From Halopseudomonas laoshanensis (GTDB taxonomy: Bacteria > Pseudomonadota > Gammaproteobacteria > Pseudomonadales > Pseudomonadaceae): a DNA stretch of 64,000 nucleotides. Made by a program: the position numbers and the translations under genes. The notes below the pieces were generated by a model. The model ran no database searches. It was not told where the DNA came from and worked only from the letters and a program-made list of their open reading frames with translations. This document shows, in pieces, positions 9,177 through 18,768 of the stretch. Numbering within the stretch: position 1 is the first letter of the stretch; the number at the start of each line of letters is the position of its first letter. The stretch spans positions 124,001 through 188,000 of the forward strand of contig NZ_QOVF01000002.1 of the NCBI RefSeq assembly GCF_008365385.1, written 5' to 3'.

Positions 9177-10109
9177 TCAACTGCCCGACAGCAGCGCCAA
9201 CCACAAGGCTCCGCTGACCACACTCGCAGCGAACAGCCCCGCAAGACTCCACCGCGATTGCCGCCGCAGATGCTCGCTGAGATGTTCCTCATGGTGATCT
9301 GATAACAAAAAAGGCAAGCCGCTGACTGACGGTTTACCCAGCATATGCACTACCGCTGCGCGGCCGGCGACCCGAGCCCGGCGCTCGGCTTCGGTCTCTG
9401 CTGCAGCGCGGACCCGGTCCCATTCCTGCATATCCAACTGGCCGTCCTTGTTCTGATCAAAGCGCGCGACCAGATCCGGATAATCGGCTTTCCATTGGCT
9501 AATGACCTGCCGCGCCACCGAGCTCTGATCCTGCGCCTCACGCCCACCGCCACGGCTCTGAAACCAGCCCAAGGCATACAAGGACTCGCCCTCGGAAAAC
9601 CATTCCTCGGTGTAGCGATAACGGCTGCCGATCAAGCTTCCGAGCAACCCGGTACGCAGACTATGACCCGCCGGCCAGCGTTTGTGCCCTTCCCATCGCC
9701 GGCGCTTGTGTGGATGCACTTCAGCGCCCTGCGGATCGATCCAGCAACTGCCGGTGGCATCGCGCAACAGAAACGGGCGTTCCGATACACCTTGCTCGAC
9801 CGTGCGCCATTGGCTGGTTTTGCCGCTGCGGCGATACTCCTCAACCCGAAACCGATACCAGAGGCAGTCAATTTCAGCCAGCGGCGAGACCAGCGGAGCG
9901 TGACCGCCAGCATCCAGCTCTCCATTCAGCTCTACCAGCCCCTGGGCAGCAGAGCGGATACGTGAGGTAGGCGTATCTTCCACCCAGCGCGCCCGACGCA
10001 AACGCGTCAGCATTCGATACAACGCATACAGGGTCGCCAGGCTGCTAAGCGCAAGGAGCAGAAAAAAATAGCCATGCGGTAACAACATGATGCCGTGCAC
10101 ATTGATCAT
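9177..10109 (-). CDS. membrane protein with GIDE-like domain and an EF-hand, LemA partner
   Basis: 310 aa. Membrane helices lie at about 10-32 and at the C-terminus (about 288-307). The middle resembles bacterial proteins annotated as E3 ubiquitin ligase-like/GIDE, which often sit beside LemA; no RING zinc ligands are visible, so the ubiquitin label should not be taken literally. Residues 218-229 form a canonical EF-hand loop (DQNKDGQLDMQE) with Asp/Asn/Asp at 1, 3, 5, Gly at 6, Leu at 8 and Glu at 12, predicting Ca2+ binding. The start overlaps the stop of lemA by 4 bases. Function unknown. Confidence 0.75.
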   Translation of the reverse strand: MINVHGIMLLPHGYFFLLLALSSLATLYALYRMLTRLRRARWVEDTPTSRIRSAAQGLVELNGELDAGGHAPLVSPLAEIDCLWYRFRVEEYRRSGKTSQWRTVEQGVSERPFLLRDATGSCWIDPQGAEVHPHKRRRWEGHKRWPAGHSLRTGLLGSLIGSRYRYTEEWFSEGESLYALGWFQSRGGGREAQDQSSVARQVISQWKADYPDLVARFDQNKDGQLDMQEWDRVRAAAETEAERRARVAGRAAVVHMLGKPSVSGLPFLLSDHHEEHLSEHLRRQSRWSLAGLFAASVVSGALWLALLSGS

Positions 10110-10687
10110 GAAAACAAGGCTCGCATATCCACATCGGCAGTATCCGCTTCGGAAAACTGCAGCAGCTCGGCAGACTTGAAATCAAAGGTACGAGCTACGA
10201 TCACATCAGGAAATTGCTCGATTCGCACATTGTTGATATTCACCGCCGCGTTATACAGCTCGCGGCGATCGGCAATCCCGCTCTCCAGCCCAGTAATGCG
10301 CTCTTGCAGATGCTGAAAGGACTCATTGGCCTTGAGCTCCGGGTAGCTTTCGGCCAGCGCGAACAGCTGCCCCAGCCCAAGCCGCAGCGCCGACTCGGCC
10401 TGCCCTACCCCTTTCACATCAGAGCGCTCGCGCGCCTGAGCCACTGCAGTGCGCGCCTGGATGACCTTTTCCAGAGTGCCTTGTTCATGTTGCATATAGC
10501 GGCGGCAGGCCTCCACCAGCTTGGGTAGCTCGTCATGGCGTTGGCGCAACAGCACATCGATATTCGCCCAGGCCTGGCTGACTGCATGCTTGATGCTGAC
10601 CAGTTGGTTGTAAAGCATCACCGCATACAACAGCACCACCACCAGTATCGCCAGCGTGGCCAAAACGAAGGGGTTTGTCAGATCCAT
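10106..10687 (-). CDS. lemA: LemA family protein
   Basis: 193 aa, the typical size. An N-terminal membrane helix (about 8-27) is followed by the family hallmark LYNQLVSIKHAVSQAWANID, and the rest is a helical bundle. LemA proteins are membrane-anchored with no settled biochemical role. It is the first gene of a two-gene operon with the EF-hand membrane protein downstream (4-bp overlap). The pairing suggests a small membrane complex, which is inference from context. Confidence 0.9.
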   Translation of the reverse strand: MDLTNPFVLATLAILVVVLLYAVMLYNQLVSIKHAVSQAWANIDVLLRQRHDELPKLVEACRRYMQHEQGTLEKVIQARTAVAQARERSDVKGVGQAESALRLGLGQLFALAESYPELKANESFQHLQERITGLESGIADRRELYNAAVNINNVRIEQFPDVIVARTFDFKSAELLQFSEADTADVDMRALFS

Positions 10688-10799
10688 CAGTAGTTATCTC
10701 CATGAGCTGAAAACAGGCTCTGCCAACGATGGCACAGCCAGTTGCTGTTATAGCGCAACCGGCTCACCGCGGGAACTGCCCAAAGCTGAAGCTGAGCAT

Positions 10800-10862
10800 A
10801 TGTCATTGGATTTTAATCCACCGAGGTGGATAATAGCCGGTGGTTTTTTTCCAGCTGTATGA
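10800..10862 (+). promoter_or_regulatory. leader with short ORF and alternative hairpins before the RND operon
   Basis: Seen directly: a 20-codon ORF (ATG at 10800, TGA ending at 10862) containing NPPRW stops 19 bases before the adaptor gene. Within it, ATCCACC (10816-10822) and GGTGGAT (10825-10831) form a perfect inverted repeat. CCACCG (10818-10823) can instead pair with CGGTGG (10838-10843), which is followed by seven Ts. The two pairings share bases, as in an attenuator. Alternatively, the first repeat may be a repressor operator. No strong ribosome binding site precedes the small ORF. Confidence 0.35.
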
Positions 10863-10881
10863 ACTTAGAAAGGACTTTTTC

Positions 10882-11994
10882 ATGCTGCGCCGTCTGATAG
10901 TGATGTTGATTCTCGTGGTGGTTTTCGTCCTGGCGCTCGCAGCCTACAAGTACTCGTCTATCACTCAGCAGATAGCCATGTTCAGCGCTCCACAACCACC
11001 TATCGCGGTAGCGGCCGCGCAGGCGGTGGAGACCCAATGGCAAACGCGTCTGCCGGCGATTGGCAGCATGACCGCGGCGCTGGGTGTGGAGCTGACGGCC
11101 GAGGTCAATGGCACCGTCAGCGAGGTCCTGTTTACTTCCGGCCAACAGGTCGAGGACGGTCAGCCATTGCTGGTCATGAGCAGCGACGTCGAGCGCGCGA
11201 GCCTGCAATCGGCTGAAGCGCAGGCTAGCCTGGCGCAGCTTGAGTTCAAGCGGCAGGAAAACCTCCTGGCACGTCAGAGCATCTCCCGCAGCCAGTTCGA
11301 TCAATCGCGCTCTACCTTGCAGCAGTCCATATCGCAGGCTGAAGAGCTGCGCGCAATCCTGGCGAAGAAACGTATCAATGCACCCTTTGCCGGGCGCATC
11401 GGCATAAGCCAGGTAGACCCTGGCGACTACCTTTCTCCCGGAGCGAGCATCGCTACCTTGCAGAACCTGTCCAGCCTGTTCGTCGACTTTTTCCTGCCTG
11501 AGCAGTTCTATCCGCAACTGGCCATTGACCAGCAAGTCAGGGTCAAGGTGGCGGCATTTCCGGAGGAAGCCTTCGAGGGCCATATCGTAGCGATCAATCC
11601 CAAAGTCGAGGCCAGCACACGAAATCTGCAGGTCCGAGCCATGGTCGACAATCCTGACGAAAAGTTGCTGCCTGGCATGTTCGCCGAACTCGAGGTGCTG
11701 CAACCCACGGAAACGCCACAGATAGTGGTGCCGGAAACGGCTATCACCTTCACGCTGTACGGTAACTCCGTCTATGTCATCAAGCCGCGCCTGGATGACC
11801 AGGGCGAGCCGGTGATGGAGGAGGATGAAGCGGTCCTGGAGGTCGAGCGCCGCTCAGTGACCACTGGTGAACGCCGCGATGGCCAGATAGTGGTTCTGAC
11901 CGGCCTGCAGGCCGGTGAGCAGGTCGTTACTGCCGGGCAGCTAAAGCTGGACAGTCAGGCGCGTGTTGTCGTCAGCAACAGCAACCCACTTTAA
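10882..11994 (+). CDS. RND efflux periplasmic adaptor subunit
   Basis: 370 aa from the ATG at 10882, with an AAAGGA site 8 bases upstream. One N-terminal membrane anchor (RRLIVMLILVVVFVLALAAY) is followed by the membrane-fusion-protein layout: a lipoyl half (GTVSEVLFTSGQQVEDGQPL), a helical hairpin around 110-165, the second lipoyl half (INAPFAGRIGISQVDPGDYL) and beta-barrel/membrane-proximal domains. It would connect the pump encoded 12 bases downstream to an outer-membrane channel. No channel gene is adjacent, so a TolC/OprM-type protein encoded elsewhere is presumably used. Substrate unknown. Confidence 0.9.
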   Translation: MLRRLIVMLILVVVFVLALAAYKYSSITQQIAMFSAPQPPIAVAAAQAVETQWQTRLPAIGSMTAALGVELTAEVNGTVSEVLFTSGQQVEDGQPLLVMSSDVERASLQSAEAQASLAQLEFKRQENLLARQSISRSQFDQSRSTLQQSISQAEELRAILAKKRINAPFAGRIGISQVDPGDYLSPGASIATLQNLSSLFVDFFLPEQFYPQLAIDQQVRVKVAAFPEEAFEGHIVAINPKVEASTRNLQVRAMVDNPDEKLLPGMFAELEVLQPTETPQIVVPETAITFTLYGNSVYVIKPRLDDQGEPVMEEDEAVLEVERRSVTTGERRDGQIVVLTGLQAGEQVVTAGQLKLDSQARVVVSNSNPL

Positions 11995-12006
11995 GGCGAC
12001 TCCGGC

Positions 12007-15000
12007 ATGGCATTTACCGATATTTTTATCCGCCGCCCGGTGCTGGCCACCGTGGTCAGCCTGCTCATCGTGCTACTGGGTCTGCAGGCTTTCAATCAGC
12101 TGACGATACGTCAATACCCGCAGCTCGAGAACGCGCTGATTACCGTCACCACGGCCTACCCGGGCGCCAATGCCGAGGTGATCCAGGGCTACATCACGCA
12201 ACCTCTGCAGCAGAGTCTGGCCAGCGCCGATGGGGTTGATTACATCAATTCGGTCAGCCGTCAGAACTTCTCGGTGATCCAGGTCTATGCGCGGCTGGGT
12301 GCGGATACCGACCGGCTGTACACGGACATCCTGTCCAAGGCCGCCGAGGTGCGCAACCAACTGCCGCCACAGGCGCAGGAGCCGGTGATCAGCCGTGAGG
12401 CCGCCGACTCTACTGCCTTGATGTACATCAGCTTCTACAGCGAAACACTGAGCAATCCGCAGATCACCGACTATCTGTCGCGGATTGTCCAACCACGGCT
12501 GGCAACACTGCCGGGTATAGCGGAAGCCGAGATTCTCGGGCGCCAGACGTTCGCCATGCGCTTGTGGCTGGACCCAATCCGGATGGGCGCCTATGACGTG
12601 ACGGCTGAAGACGTCAATCAGGCTGTCAGTCAATACAATTACCTGACCGCAGCTGGCGAGCTCAAGGGCGAGTACGTGGTGACCAGCGTCAGCGCCTTCA
12701 CCGACCTCAAGGATCCGGAAGCCTTCGGCGCCATTCCGGTCAAGACCGAGGGTGACACCCGCGTACTGCTGCGTGACATAGCGCGTATCGAATTGGGTGC
12801 AGAAAGCTATGACTCGATCAGCTTCTTCGATGGCATTCCTTCGGTCTACATCGGCATTCAGGGCACGCCCGGCGCCAACCCGCTGGAGGTAATCAAAGAC
12901 GTACGCGCAGCGATGCCGGCCATTGAAGCGCAGTTGCCCGGCGAGTTACAGGCGTCCATCGCCTATGACGCGACGCAGTTTATCCAGTCCTCGATTGACG
13001 AGGTGGTCAAGACCCTGGGCGAAGCCGTGGTTATCGTCATCATCGTCGTCTTCCTGTTTCTCGGGTCTCTGCGCTCGGTGATCATTCCGGTGGTCACCAT
13101 TCCGCTGTCGATGATCGGGGTGCTGTTTTTCATGCAGCTGATGGGCTATTCGATCAACCTGCTGACGCTGCTGGCCCTGGTGCTGGCAATTGGTCTGGTA
13201 GTGGATGACGCGATCGTCGTGGTGGAGAACATTCACCGGCATATCGAGGAAGGCAAGACGCCGGTGGAGGCCTCACTTTCCGGCGCGCGTGAAATTGCCA
13301 TGCCGGTGGTCGCGATGACCATCACCCTGGCGGCGGTGTACGCGCCTATCGGCTTCCTGGAGGGGCTGACCGGAGCACTGTTCAAGGAGTTTGCGTTCAC
13401 GCTGGCTGGCGCGGTTATTATTTCCGGCATCGTCGCCCTGACGCTCTCACCGATGATGTGCTCAAAGCTGCTGCGCCACGAAGACAACCCCAGCGGCTTT
13501 GCCAACCGCCTGGACAAGATCTTCGATAAGCTGCAGGGCCGCTACCAGCGCACGTTGAACAGCAGCCTGAATACCAAAGCCGTAACCCTGACCTTTGGCG
13601 CAATAGTTCTTTTGCTGATTCCGATACTGCTGATGTTCACCCGCAGCGAACTGGCTCCGGAAGAAGATCAAAGCGTTATTTTCATGCTGGCTAACGCCCC
13701 GCAGACCGCCAACCTGGAGTATCTGACGCATTACACCGACGAAATGAACAAGGTGCTCAGGGAATTTGACGAATACGAGTCGCACTTTCAGATCAACGGC
13801 ATCGATGGGGTGCAAGGGGGCATTGGCGGGTTCCTGCTCAAACCCTGGGATCAGCGCGAGCGCTCGCAGATGGACATGTTGCCAGAAGTACAGGCGGCAC
13901 TGAATCAGGTGGCCGGGCTACAAGTCTTCGGCTTCAACCTGCCGTCGCTGCCCGGCACCGGCGACGGCTTGCCACTGCAATTCGTGATCAATACCCCGAG
14001 CGACTACGAGAGCCTGCTGCAGGTCACCGAGACGATCAAGAATCGGGCCCAGGAAAGCGGCAAGTTCGCCTTTCTGGACATCGACCTGGCCTTTGACAAG
14101 CCTGAGGTGACGATCGAAATCGCCCGTGAAAAAGCCGCGCAAATGGGCGTCGCCATGGAAGATATCGGCGTGACCCTGGCGACCCTGCTCGGCGAAGGCG
14201 AAATCAACCGCTTTACCATTGATGGCCGCAGTTACAAGGTCATTGCCCAGGTCGAGCGCGCCTACCGGGACAATCGCAGCTGGCTGAATAATTACTATGT
14301 CCGCAGCAACTCGGGGGCCATGGTGCCGTTGGGCACCTTGATCACGCTGGATAACCGCGCGCGGCCAACCCAGCTCAACCAGTTCCAGCAGCTCAACGCA
14401 GCGCGCATTCAAGGCGTACCCATCGTCAGCATGGGCGAAGCGCTGGCCACCCTGGAGCAGATTGCCGCCGAGGAGCTGCCCCAGGGCTTCACCATCGACT
14501 ACGCTGGCGCGGCCCGGCAGTACAAACAGGAAGGCGCAGCGCTGTACATGACTTTCGGCCTGGCCATGGCGCTGATCTACCTGGTATTGGCCGCGCAGTT
14601 CGAGAGCTTCCGTGATCCGCTGGTCATTCTGGTGACTGTCCCGCTGTCGATTTGTGGCGCGCTGATTCCGCTGTTCCTGGGCTTCTCGACGATGAACATC
14701 TACACGCAGGTGGGTCTGGTTACCCTGATCGGGCTGATCAGCAAGCACGGGATTCTGATCGTCGAGTTTGCCAACCAATTGCAACGTGAACAGAAGCTAT
14801 CAGTACGTGAAGCGGTCGAAGCCTCTGCGGCGATTCGTCTGCGCCCGGTATTGATGACCACCGCAGCCATGGTGTTTGCAATGATTCCCTTGCTACTTGC
14901 TGAAGGTGCCGGCGCGGTCAGTCGGTTTGATATCGGCATGGTCATCGCCAGCGGTCTTACCATCGGCACCCTGTTCACCCTGTTCGTGCTGCCAGCGGTG

Positions 15001-15039
15001 TATATCTGGATCAGTAAAGCAAAAACCCAAGTCAACTGA
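12007..15039 (+). CDS. RND multidrug efflux permease (HAE-1 type)
   Basis: 1010 aa, somewhat shorter than the ~1030-1050 aa of AcrB/MexB. The N-terminus FIRRPVLATVVSLLIVLLG, the two periplasmic loops, and the fourth transmembrane region with paired aspartates (LVVDDAIVVVENIHRH) required for proton relay are all present, so it should be an active H+-driven exporter. The closest flavour by eye is the MexI/MexW-like branch, but I would not assign a gene name. It forms an operon with the adaptor. The last codons overlap the hairpin that terminates rpoS on the opposite strand. Confidence 0.93.
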   Translation: MAFTDIFIRRPVLATVVSLLIVLLGLQAFNQLTIRQYPQLENALITVTTAYPGANAEVIQGYITQPLQQSLASADGVDYINSVSRQNFSVIQVYARLGADTDRLYTDILSKAAEVRNQLPPQAQEPVISREAADSTALMYISFYSETLSNPQITDYLSRIVQPRLATLPGIAEAEILGRQTFAMRLWLDPIRMGAYDVTAEDVNQAVSQYNYLTAAGELKGEYVVTSVSAFTDLKDPEAFGAIPVKTEGDTRVLLRDIARIELGAESYDSISFFDGIPSVYIGIQGTPGANPLEVIKDVRAAMPAIEAQLPGELQASIAYDATQFIQSSIDEVVKTLGEAVVIVIIVVFLFLGSLRSVIIPVVTIPLSMIGVLFFMQLMGYSINLLTLLALVLAIGLVVDDAIVVVENIHRHIEEGKTPVEASLSGAREIAMPVVAMTITLAAVYAPIGFLEGLTGALFKEFAFTLAGAVIISGIVALTLSPMMCSKLLRHEDNPSGFANRLDKIFDKLQGRYQRTLNSSLNTKAVTLTFGAIVLLLIPILLMFTRSELAPEEDQSVIFMLANAPQTANLEYLTHYTDEMNKVLREFDEYESHFQINGIDGVQGGIGGFLLKPWDQRERSQMDMLPEVQAALNQVAGLQVFGFNLPSLPGTGDGLPLQFVINTPSDYESLLQVTETIKNRAQESGKFAFLDIDLAFDKPEVTIEIAREKAAQMGVAMEDIGVTLATLLGEGEINRFTIDGRSYKVIAQVERAYRDNRSWLNNYYVRSNSGAMVPLGTLITLDNRARPTQLNQFQQLNAARIQGVPIVSMGEALATLEQIAAEELPQGFTIDYAGAARQYKQEGAALYMTFGLAMALIYLVLAAQFESFRDPLVILVTVPLSICGALIPLFLGFSTMNIYTQVGLVTLIGLISKHGILIVEFANQLQREQKLSVREAVEASAAIRLRPVLMTTAAMVFAMIPLLLAEGAGAVSRFDIGMVIASGLTIGTLFTLFVLPAVYIWISKAKTQVN

Positions 15040-15047
15040 CTTGGGTT
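15021..15047 (-). terminator. rho-independent terminator of rpoS
   Basis: Perfect 10-bp inverted repeat AACCCAAGTC / GACTTGGGTT with a 4-base loop. Read on the minus strand it is followed by five Ts, so it is oriented to end rpoS transcription. It lies inside the last codons and stop of the RND pump gene on the plus strand. Confidence 0.75.
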
Positions 15048-15077
15048 CTGGTGGTCGTGTCAGCTCCTGCCGTGGAG

Positions 15078-16085
15078 CTATTGAAAGATCGATTCACCCG
15101 ACAGGCCGTGCTGCTCGAGAATCTCTCTGAGCCGCTTCAATGCCTCGACCTGGATCTGCCTTACCCGTTCGCGGGTGAGGCCGATTTCCCGCCCAACTTC
15201 TTCCAACGTACTGCTCTCATGCCCACGCAAGCCAAAGCGGCGGGTAACGACTTCGCGCTGCTTTTCGGTCAACTCGGATAACCAGTTATCGATGCTCGCG
15301 TTCAGGTCATCGTCCTGTAACAGCTCACACGGGTCGGTGACATGGTCGTCCGTCAAGGTATCGAGGAGCGTCTTGTCCGAGTCAGGGCCGAAGGCCATGT
15401 CTACGGAGGCGACGCGCTCGTTGAGGCCGAGCATGCGCTTGACGTCCTCGACCGGACGATCGAGGAGCTGCGAGATTTCTTCCGGGGAGGGTTCGTGGTC
15501 AAGCTTTTGCGTCAATTCACGTGCGGCGCGCAGATAAATATTCAGCTCTTTGACCACATGGATGGGCAGGCGAATGGTGCGCGTCTGATTCATGATCGCG
15601 CGTTCGATGGTCTGCCGAATCCACCAGGTGGCGTAGGTAGAGAACCTGAATCCCCGTTCGGGGTCGAACTTCTCTACCGCGCGAATCAGGCCGAGATTAC
15701 CTTCCTCGATCAGATCGAGCAGTGTCAGACCACGATTGACGTAACGCCGCGCTATTTTCACCACCAGGCGCAGGTTGCTCTCAATCATGCGCTTGCGCCC
15801 GGCGGGATCACCCTTCTGTGCCAGGCGCGCGAAATGCACTTCTTCTTCGGGCGTGAGCAGGGGGGAAAAACCGATTTCATTCAGGTACAGCTGAGTCGCA
15901 TCCAGCTGCTTGGTAAACTCGAAGGCATTCTCGCGCTTGTGGTTGCGCGGGGTGGCTACCTTGCTCCGGGGCTTATCGTCGCGAGGTGCATCCATGTCGA
16001 TTTCCTCATCCCTGTCTTGACGTCCATTTACAACGAGTATGTCTTCGTTGTACTGGTCGGGCTCTTTATTATTATTCAATCCCAT
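15078..16085 (-). CDS. rpoS: RNA polymerase sigma factor RpoS (sigma-38)
   Basis: 335 aa. It directs RNA polymerase to stationary-phase and stress promoters. Region 1.2 ([20 protein letters not shown]), region 2 ([17 protein letters not shown], then [20 protein letters not shown]), region 3 and region 4 with its helix-turn-helix ([20 protein letters not shown]) are complete. The length and acidic N-terminal extension match pseudomonad RpoS. nlpD lies immediately upstream, as in E. coli and Pseudomonas, and the rpoS promoter commonly lies inside nlpD. The fdxA-rsmZ genes that follow rpoS in P. aeruginosa are not here. Confidence 0.97.
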   Translation of the reverse strand: MGLNNNKEPDQYNEDILVVNGRQDRDEEIDMDAPRDDKPRSKVATPRNHKRENAFEFTKQLDATQLYLNEIGFSPLLTPEEEVHFARLAQKGDPAGRKRMIESNLRLVVKIARRYVNRGLTLLDLIEEGNLGLIRAVEKFDPERGFRFSTYATWWIRQTIERAIMNQTRTIRLPIHVVKELNIYLRAARELTQKLDHEPSPEEISQLLDRPVEDVKRMLGLNERVASVDMAFGPDSDKTLLDTLTDDHVTDPCELLQDDDLNASIDNWLSELTEKQREVVTRRFGLRGHESSTLEEVGREIGLTRERVRQIQVEALKRLREILEQHGLSGESIFQ

Positions 16086-16231
16086 GATGCATGCCCCATT
16101 CCAATTCGATCAGGATCTGGCAAACGCCCCAACAATGACACTGCCCAACACGCTCAGCTATCAGGCTGCCTTAGCAGTGTGACAGCTGTGTGTCGGTAAC
16201 TGTCTCACTGTCGATCAAAACGTACCAAGAA

Positions 16232-17062
16232 TCAAGACTTAGGCAAGTAACGCAAAGGGTCAACCGGCTGACCCTTACGACGTATCTCGAAATGCAACTT
16301 GACCCTATCTGTTCCGCTGCTGCCCATTTCAGCTATCACCTGACCGACTTTGACCTGGTCGCCTTCAACCACCAGCAGCTTACTATTATGAGCATACGCA
16401 CTGAGATAGGTTTCATCATGCTTGACGATAATCATCTCGCCGTAGCCCAGCAACCCCCGGCCGGCATACACCACGGCACCGCTTGCGGCTGCTTTCACAG
16501 GCTGTCCCAATTGACCGGCAATATCAATGCCTTTATTCAAACTTCCGTTTGACTGAAATCGGGAGAGCAATGGGCCCTGAACCGGCCAGGCCCAACCGGC
16601 CACATTGGCCGGCAGACTGACGGTTTTAGCCGGCGGCGCAGGCCGAGCGGCCGGCGCAGCTACCTGGGTATTGGTGCGGGCAGGTTCTGTTGTTCGTGAA
16701 GGTGTCGGCTTGCTGCTGGCGCGCGGGCTGGTGGTGCGCGAAAACCCCGGCCGAGACGCTGTTGCGGGCCGCGCCGCTGGCGTTCCAGCCGATTGCAGAC
16801 TGATCTGTTGGCCGGGATAGATGGTAAAGGGCTCGCGCAATCGGTTGGCGGCGGCGAGTTCCTTCCAGTCCCAGCCATAGCGGAAGGCGATCTGATACAG
16901 CGTTTCACCGCGCTGGACAACGTGCTGGCCTGAGGTAGTGGTCGGCGCGGCACGCTGCCCGCCCCGCGCCCGGTCATCAATAGGTGCCATTCCGCTGGGA
17001 CCCGCACAGGCAGTCAACAGAGTGACCAGGCCCACGAGGCCCAGTTGCTTTAATCCGAACAT
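16232..17062 (-). CDS. nlpD: lipoprotein NlpD, LysM and degenerate LytM domains
   Basis: 276 aa from the ATG at 17062; the longer frame starts with a TTG. A lipoprotein signal ends in LLTAC, so Cys is about residue 19. A LysM peptidoglycan-binding domain follows (HVVQRGETLYQIAFRYGWDW), then a Pro/Ala/Thr-rich linker and a C-terminal LytM/M23 domain. The usual HLH zinc motif is KLH (VKLHFEIR), so it is probably not a peptidase but an activator of septal amidases, as known for NlpD. It sits between the DUF368 gene and rpoS. Confidence 0.93.
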   Translation of the reverse strand: MFGLKQLGLVGLVTLLTACAGPSGMAPIDDRARGGQRAAPTTTSGQHVVQRGETLYQIAFRYGWDWKELAAANRLREPFTIYPGQQISLQSAGTPAARPATASRPGFSRTTSPRASSKPTPSRTTEPARTNTQVAAPAARPAPPAKTVSLPANVAGWAWPVQGPLLSRFQSNGSLNKGIDIAGQLGQPVKAAASGAVVYAGRGLLGYGEMIIVKHDETYLSAYAHNSKLLVVEGDQVKVGQVIAEMGSSGTDRVKLHFEIRRKGQPVDPLRYLPKS

Positions 17063-17138
17063 GGCAGTTGGCACGTCAGGCACACACAGCCCCAAGGCAA
17101 GAATGAATGATTGATTTCACTATAGTTAGCGGAATGGG

Positions 17139-18098
17139 TCAATTGGACACACGCTTGCCCAGCCATTCCAACAGCAACACTAATACCACGGCCGCAAGCA
17201 TCAGCACCAACCCCCATTGCCAATATGCTGGTTCGCCAGTTACAGCCTGATAATGCTGCGGCCAGAGGTTGCTTTCGAGCAAGGGCACGCGTTCGCCCTG
17301 ACTATCAACCCGCCAGCTGATGACTTCTTTCCAGGGCCAGACCTTGTTCAGCGAACCTACTAACAGGCCGGTCAGAAAAGCCAGGGTAATGTTGCGAGCA
17401 TGCTCCAGCAACCAGGACAGCAGGCGCGAAAAGCTGAGCAGACCGGCGATACAGCCTAGGGCGAATACGCTGATCAAGCTCAGATTGAAATCCTTTACCG
17501 CGCCCAGCACCACCGCATACAGCCCCAGCAGCAGCAGGATGAAGCTGCCGGAGATGCCCGGCAGGATCATCGCGCAGATGGCGATCGCGCCAGCAATAAA
17601 GATCATCAACGGCGTCGCCGGCCATTGCAAAGGCACCGCGACGGTAATCAGATAGGCAAAGACTGCCCCTATCACAAGGGCTCCAACTGTCCAGATATTC
17701 CAGCGCTGGATCTGCTTGCCGATCAGCACCACCGAGACCAGAATCAGGCCGAAGAAAAACGACCAGATCAACTCCGGGTGGTTGTCCAGCAGGTAGCTGA
17801 TCAACCGTGCCAGGCTAGCAATGCTGGTGAGAATGCCGGCCAGCAAGGTGAATAGAAAAGCGCCGTCAATCGCTTGCCAGGTTTCGCGAAAGCGCCCCTT
17901 GAGCAACCAGATCAACTTGGCTGGTGTGCAGGCTGAAATCGCCGCAAGCAGGCGATCATAAATGCCACTGATGAAAGCAATAGTGCCGCCGGAGACGCCA
18001 GGTACGACGTCTGCAGCACCCATGGCCATGCCTTTCAGAAAAATCACCAGAAAGGCCAAAGGTTGGTTGTCTTTATTGTTCAAGATCGGTTGCTCAAG
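17139..18098 (-). CDS. DUF368 polytopic membrane protein
   Basis: About 319 aa. The hallmark [21 protein letters not shown] near the N-terminus identifies the DUF368 family, integral membrane proteins with about eight to nine helices. Some members have been linked to polyprenyl-phosphate flipping, but I cannot say whether this one does that. The start is uncertain. A TTG at 18098 overlaps the pcm stop (TTGA) and has an AGGAG site 10 bases upstream; a TTG at 18083 is the alternative. Placement between pcm and nlpD is conserved among pseudomonads. Confidence 0.82.
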   Translation of the reverse strand, partial: LEQPILNNKDNQPLAFLVIFLKGMAMGAADVVPGVSGGTIAFISGIYDRLLAAISACTPAKLIWLLKGRFRETWQAIDGAFLFTLLAGILTSIASLARLISYLLDNHPELIWSFFFGLILVSVVLIGKQIQRWNIWTVGALVIGAVFAYLITVAVPLQWPATPLMIFIAGAIAICAMILPGISGSFILLLLGLYAVVLGAVKDFNLSLISVFALGCIAGLLSFSRLLSWLLEHARNITLAFLTGLLVGSLNKVWPWKEVISWRVDSQGERVPLLESNLWPQHYQAVTGEPAYWQWGLVLMLAAVVLVLLLEWLGKRVSN

Positions 18099-18729
18099 AT
18101 CGAATGGCTCCTGCCAGTAAGGGTACAAATCGCACCGGCTCGACCTGCTGGTGAATAAAGTTATCACCCTCGCGTATCACCAGTGTCAAAAACTGTTCTT
18201 TGTCGCCAACCGGAATCACCAGCCGGCCGCCATCAGCGAGCTGGTTGAGCAGCTCTTTGGGCACTTCCGCCGGCGCGGCAGCGACCAGAATCGCATCGTA
18301 GGGCCCATATTGCGGCCAGCCCCAGTTACCGTCGGCGTGGCGGAAAACCACGTTGCGAATGTTGATGTCCTTGAGCACCGCCTTGGCGCGCTCCTGCAAA
18401 GGATGAATACGTTCGACGCTGAATACTCGCTCCACCACCTGGGCGAGGATGGCAGTCTGGTACCCGGAGCCGGTTCCCACTTCCATCACTTTGTCCAAAG
18501 GCCCGCCCCCGAGCAGCAATTCGGTCATCCGCGCGACGATATAGGGTTGCGAGATGGTCTGGTTATGCCCAATCGGTAACGCGGTATCTTCATAGGCGCG
18601 ATGGGCCAGCGCTTCATCCACGAACAGGTGCCGCGGTGTGCGGCGCATCGCCTCCAGCACCCGCAGGTTGCGCACCCCTTCCTCGAACAAACGCTCAAGC
18701 AACCTTTCGCGGGTGCGCTGAGAGGTCAT
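18094..18729 (-). CDS. pcm: protein-L-isoaspartate O-methyltransferase
   Basis: 211 aa from the ATG at 18729 ([10 protein letters not shown]), the start used by pseudomonad Pcm; the frame is open further upstream to the surE stop. It methylates L-isoaspartyl residues in aged proteins using S-adenosylmethionine. The SAM motif [14 protein letters not shown] and the conserved [12 protein letters not shown]-like segment ([13 protein letters not shown]) are present. It is encoded between surE and the DUF368 gene, an arrangement shared with P. aeruginosa. Confidence 0.94.
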   Translation of the reverse strand: MTSQRTRERLLERLFEEGVRNLRVLEAMRRTPRHLFVDEALAHRAYEDTALPIGHNQTISQPYIVARMTELLLGGGPLDKVMEVGTGSGYQTAILAQVVERVFSVERIHPLQERAKAVLKDINIRNVVFRHADGNWGWPQYGPYDAILVAAAPAEVPKELLNQLADGGRLVIPVGDKEQFLTLVIREGDNFIHQQVEPVRFVPLLAGAIRS

Positions 18730-18768
18730 GCCTATGCCCTGCCGATCCATACCTTCTCTTACTACCAT

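Noticed and set aside
9177-10109. Bacterial E3 ubiquitin ligase
   Set aside because: No RING cysteine/histidine zinc ligands are visible; the label common in databases for this family is not supported by the sequence.
13918-14784. 288-aa open frame antisense to the RND pump
   Set aside because: Shadow frame of a real, fully conserved pump gene.
15342-16199. 285-aa open frame antisense to rpoS
   Set aside because: It lies entirely across rpoS and its leader, has no ribosome site or domain, and is explained by the codon bias of rpoS.
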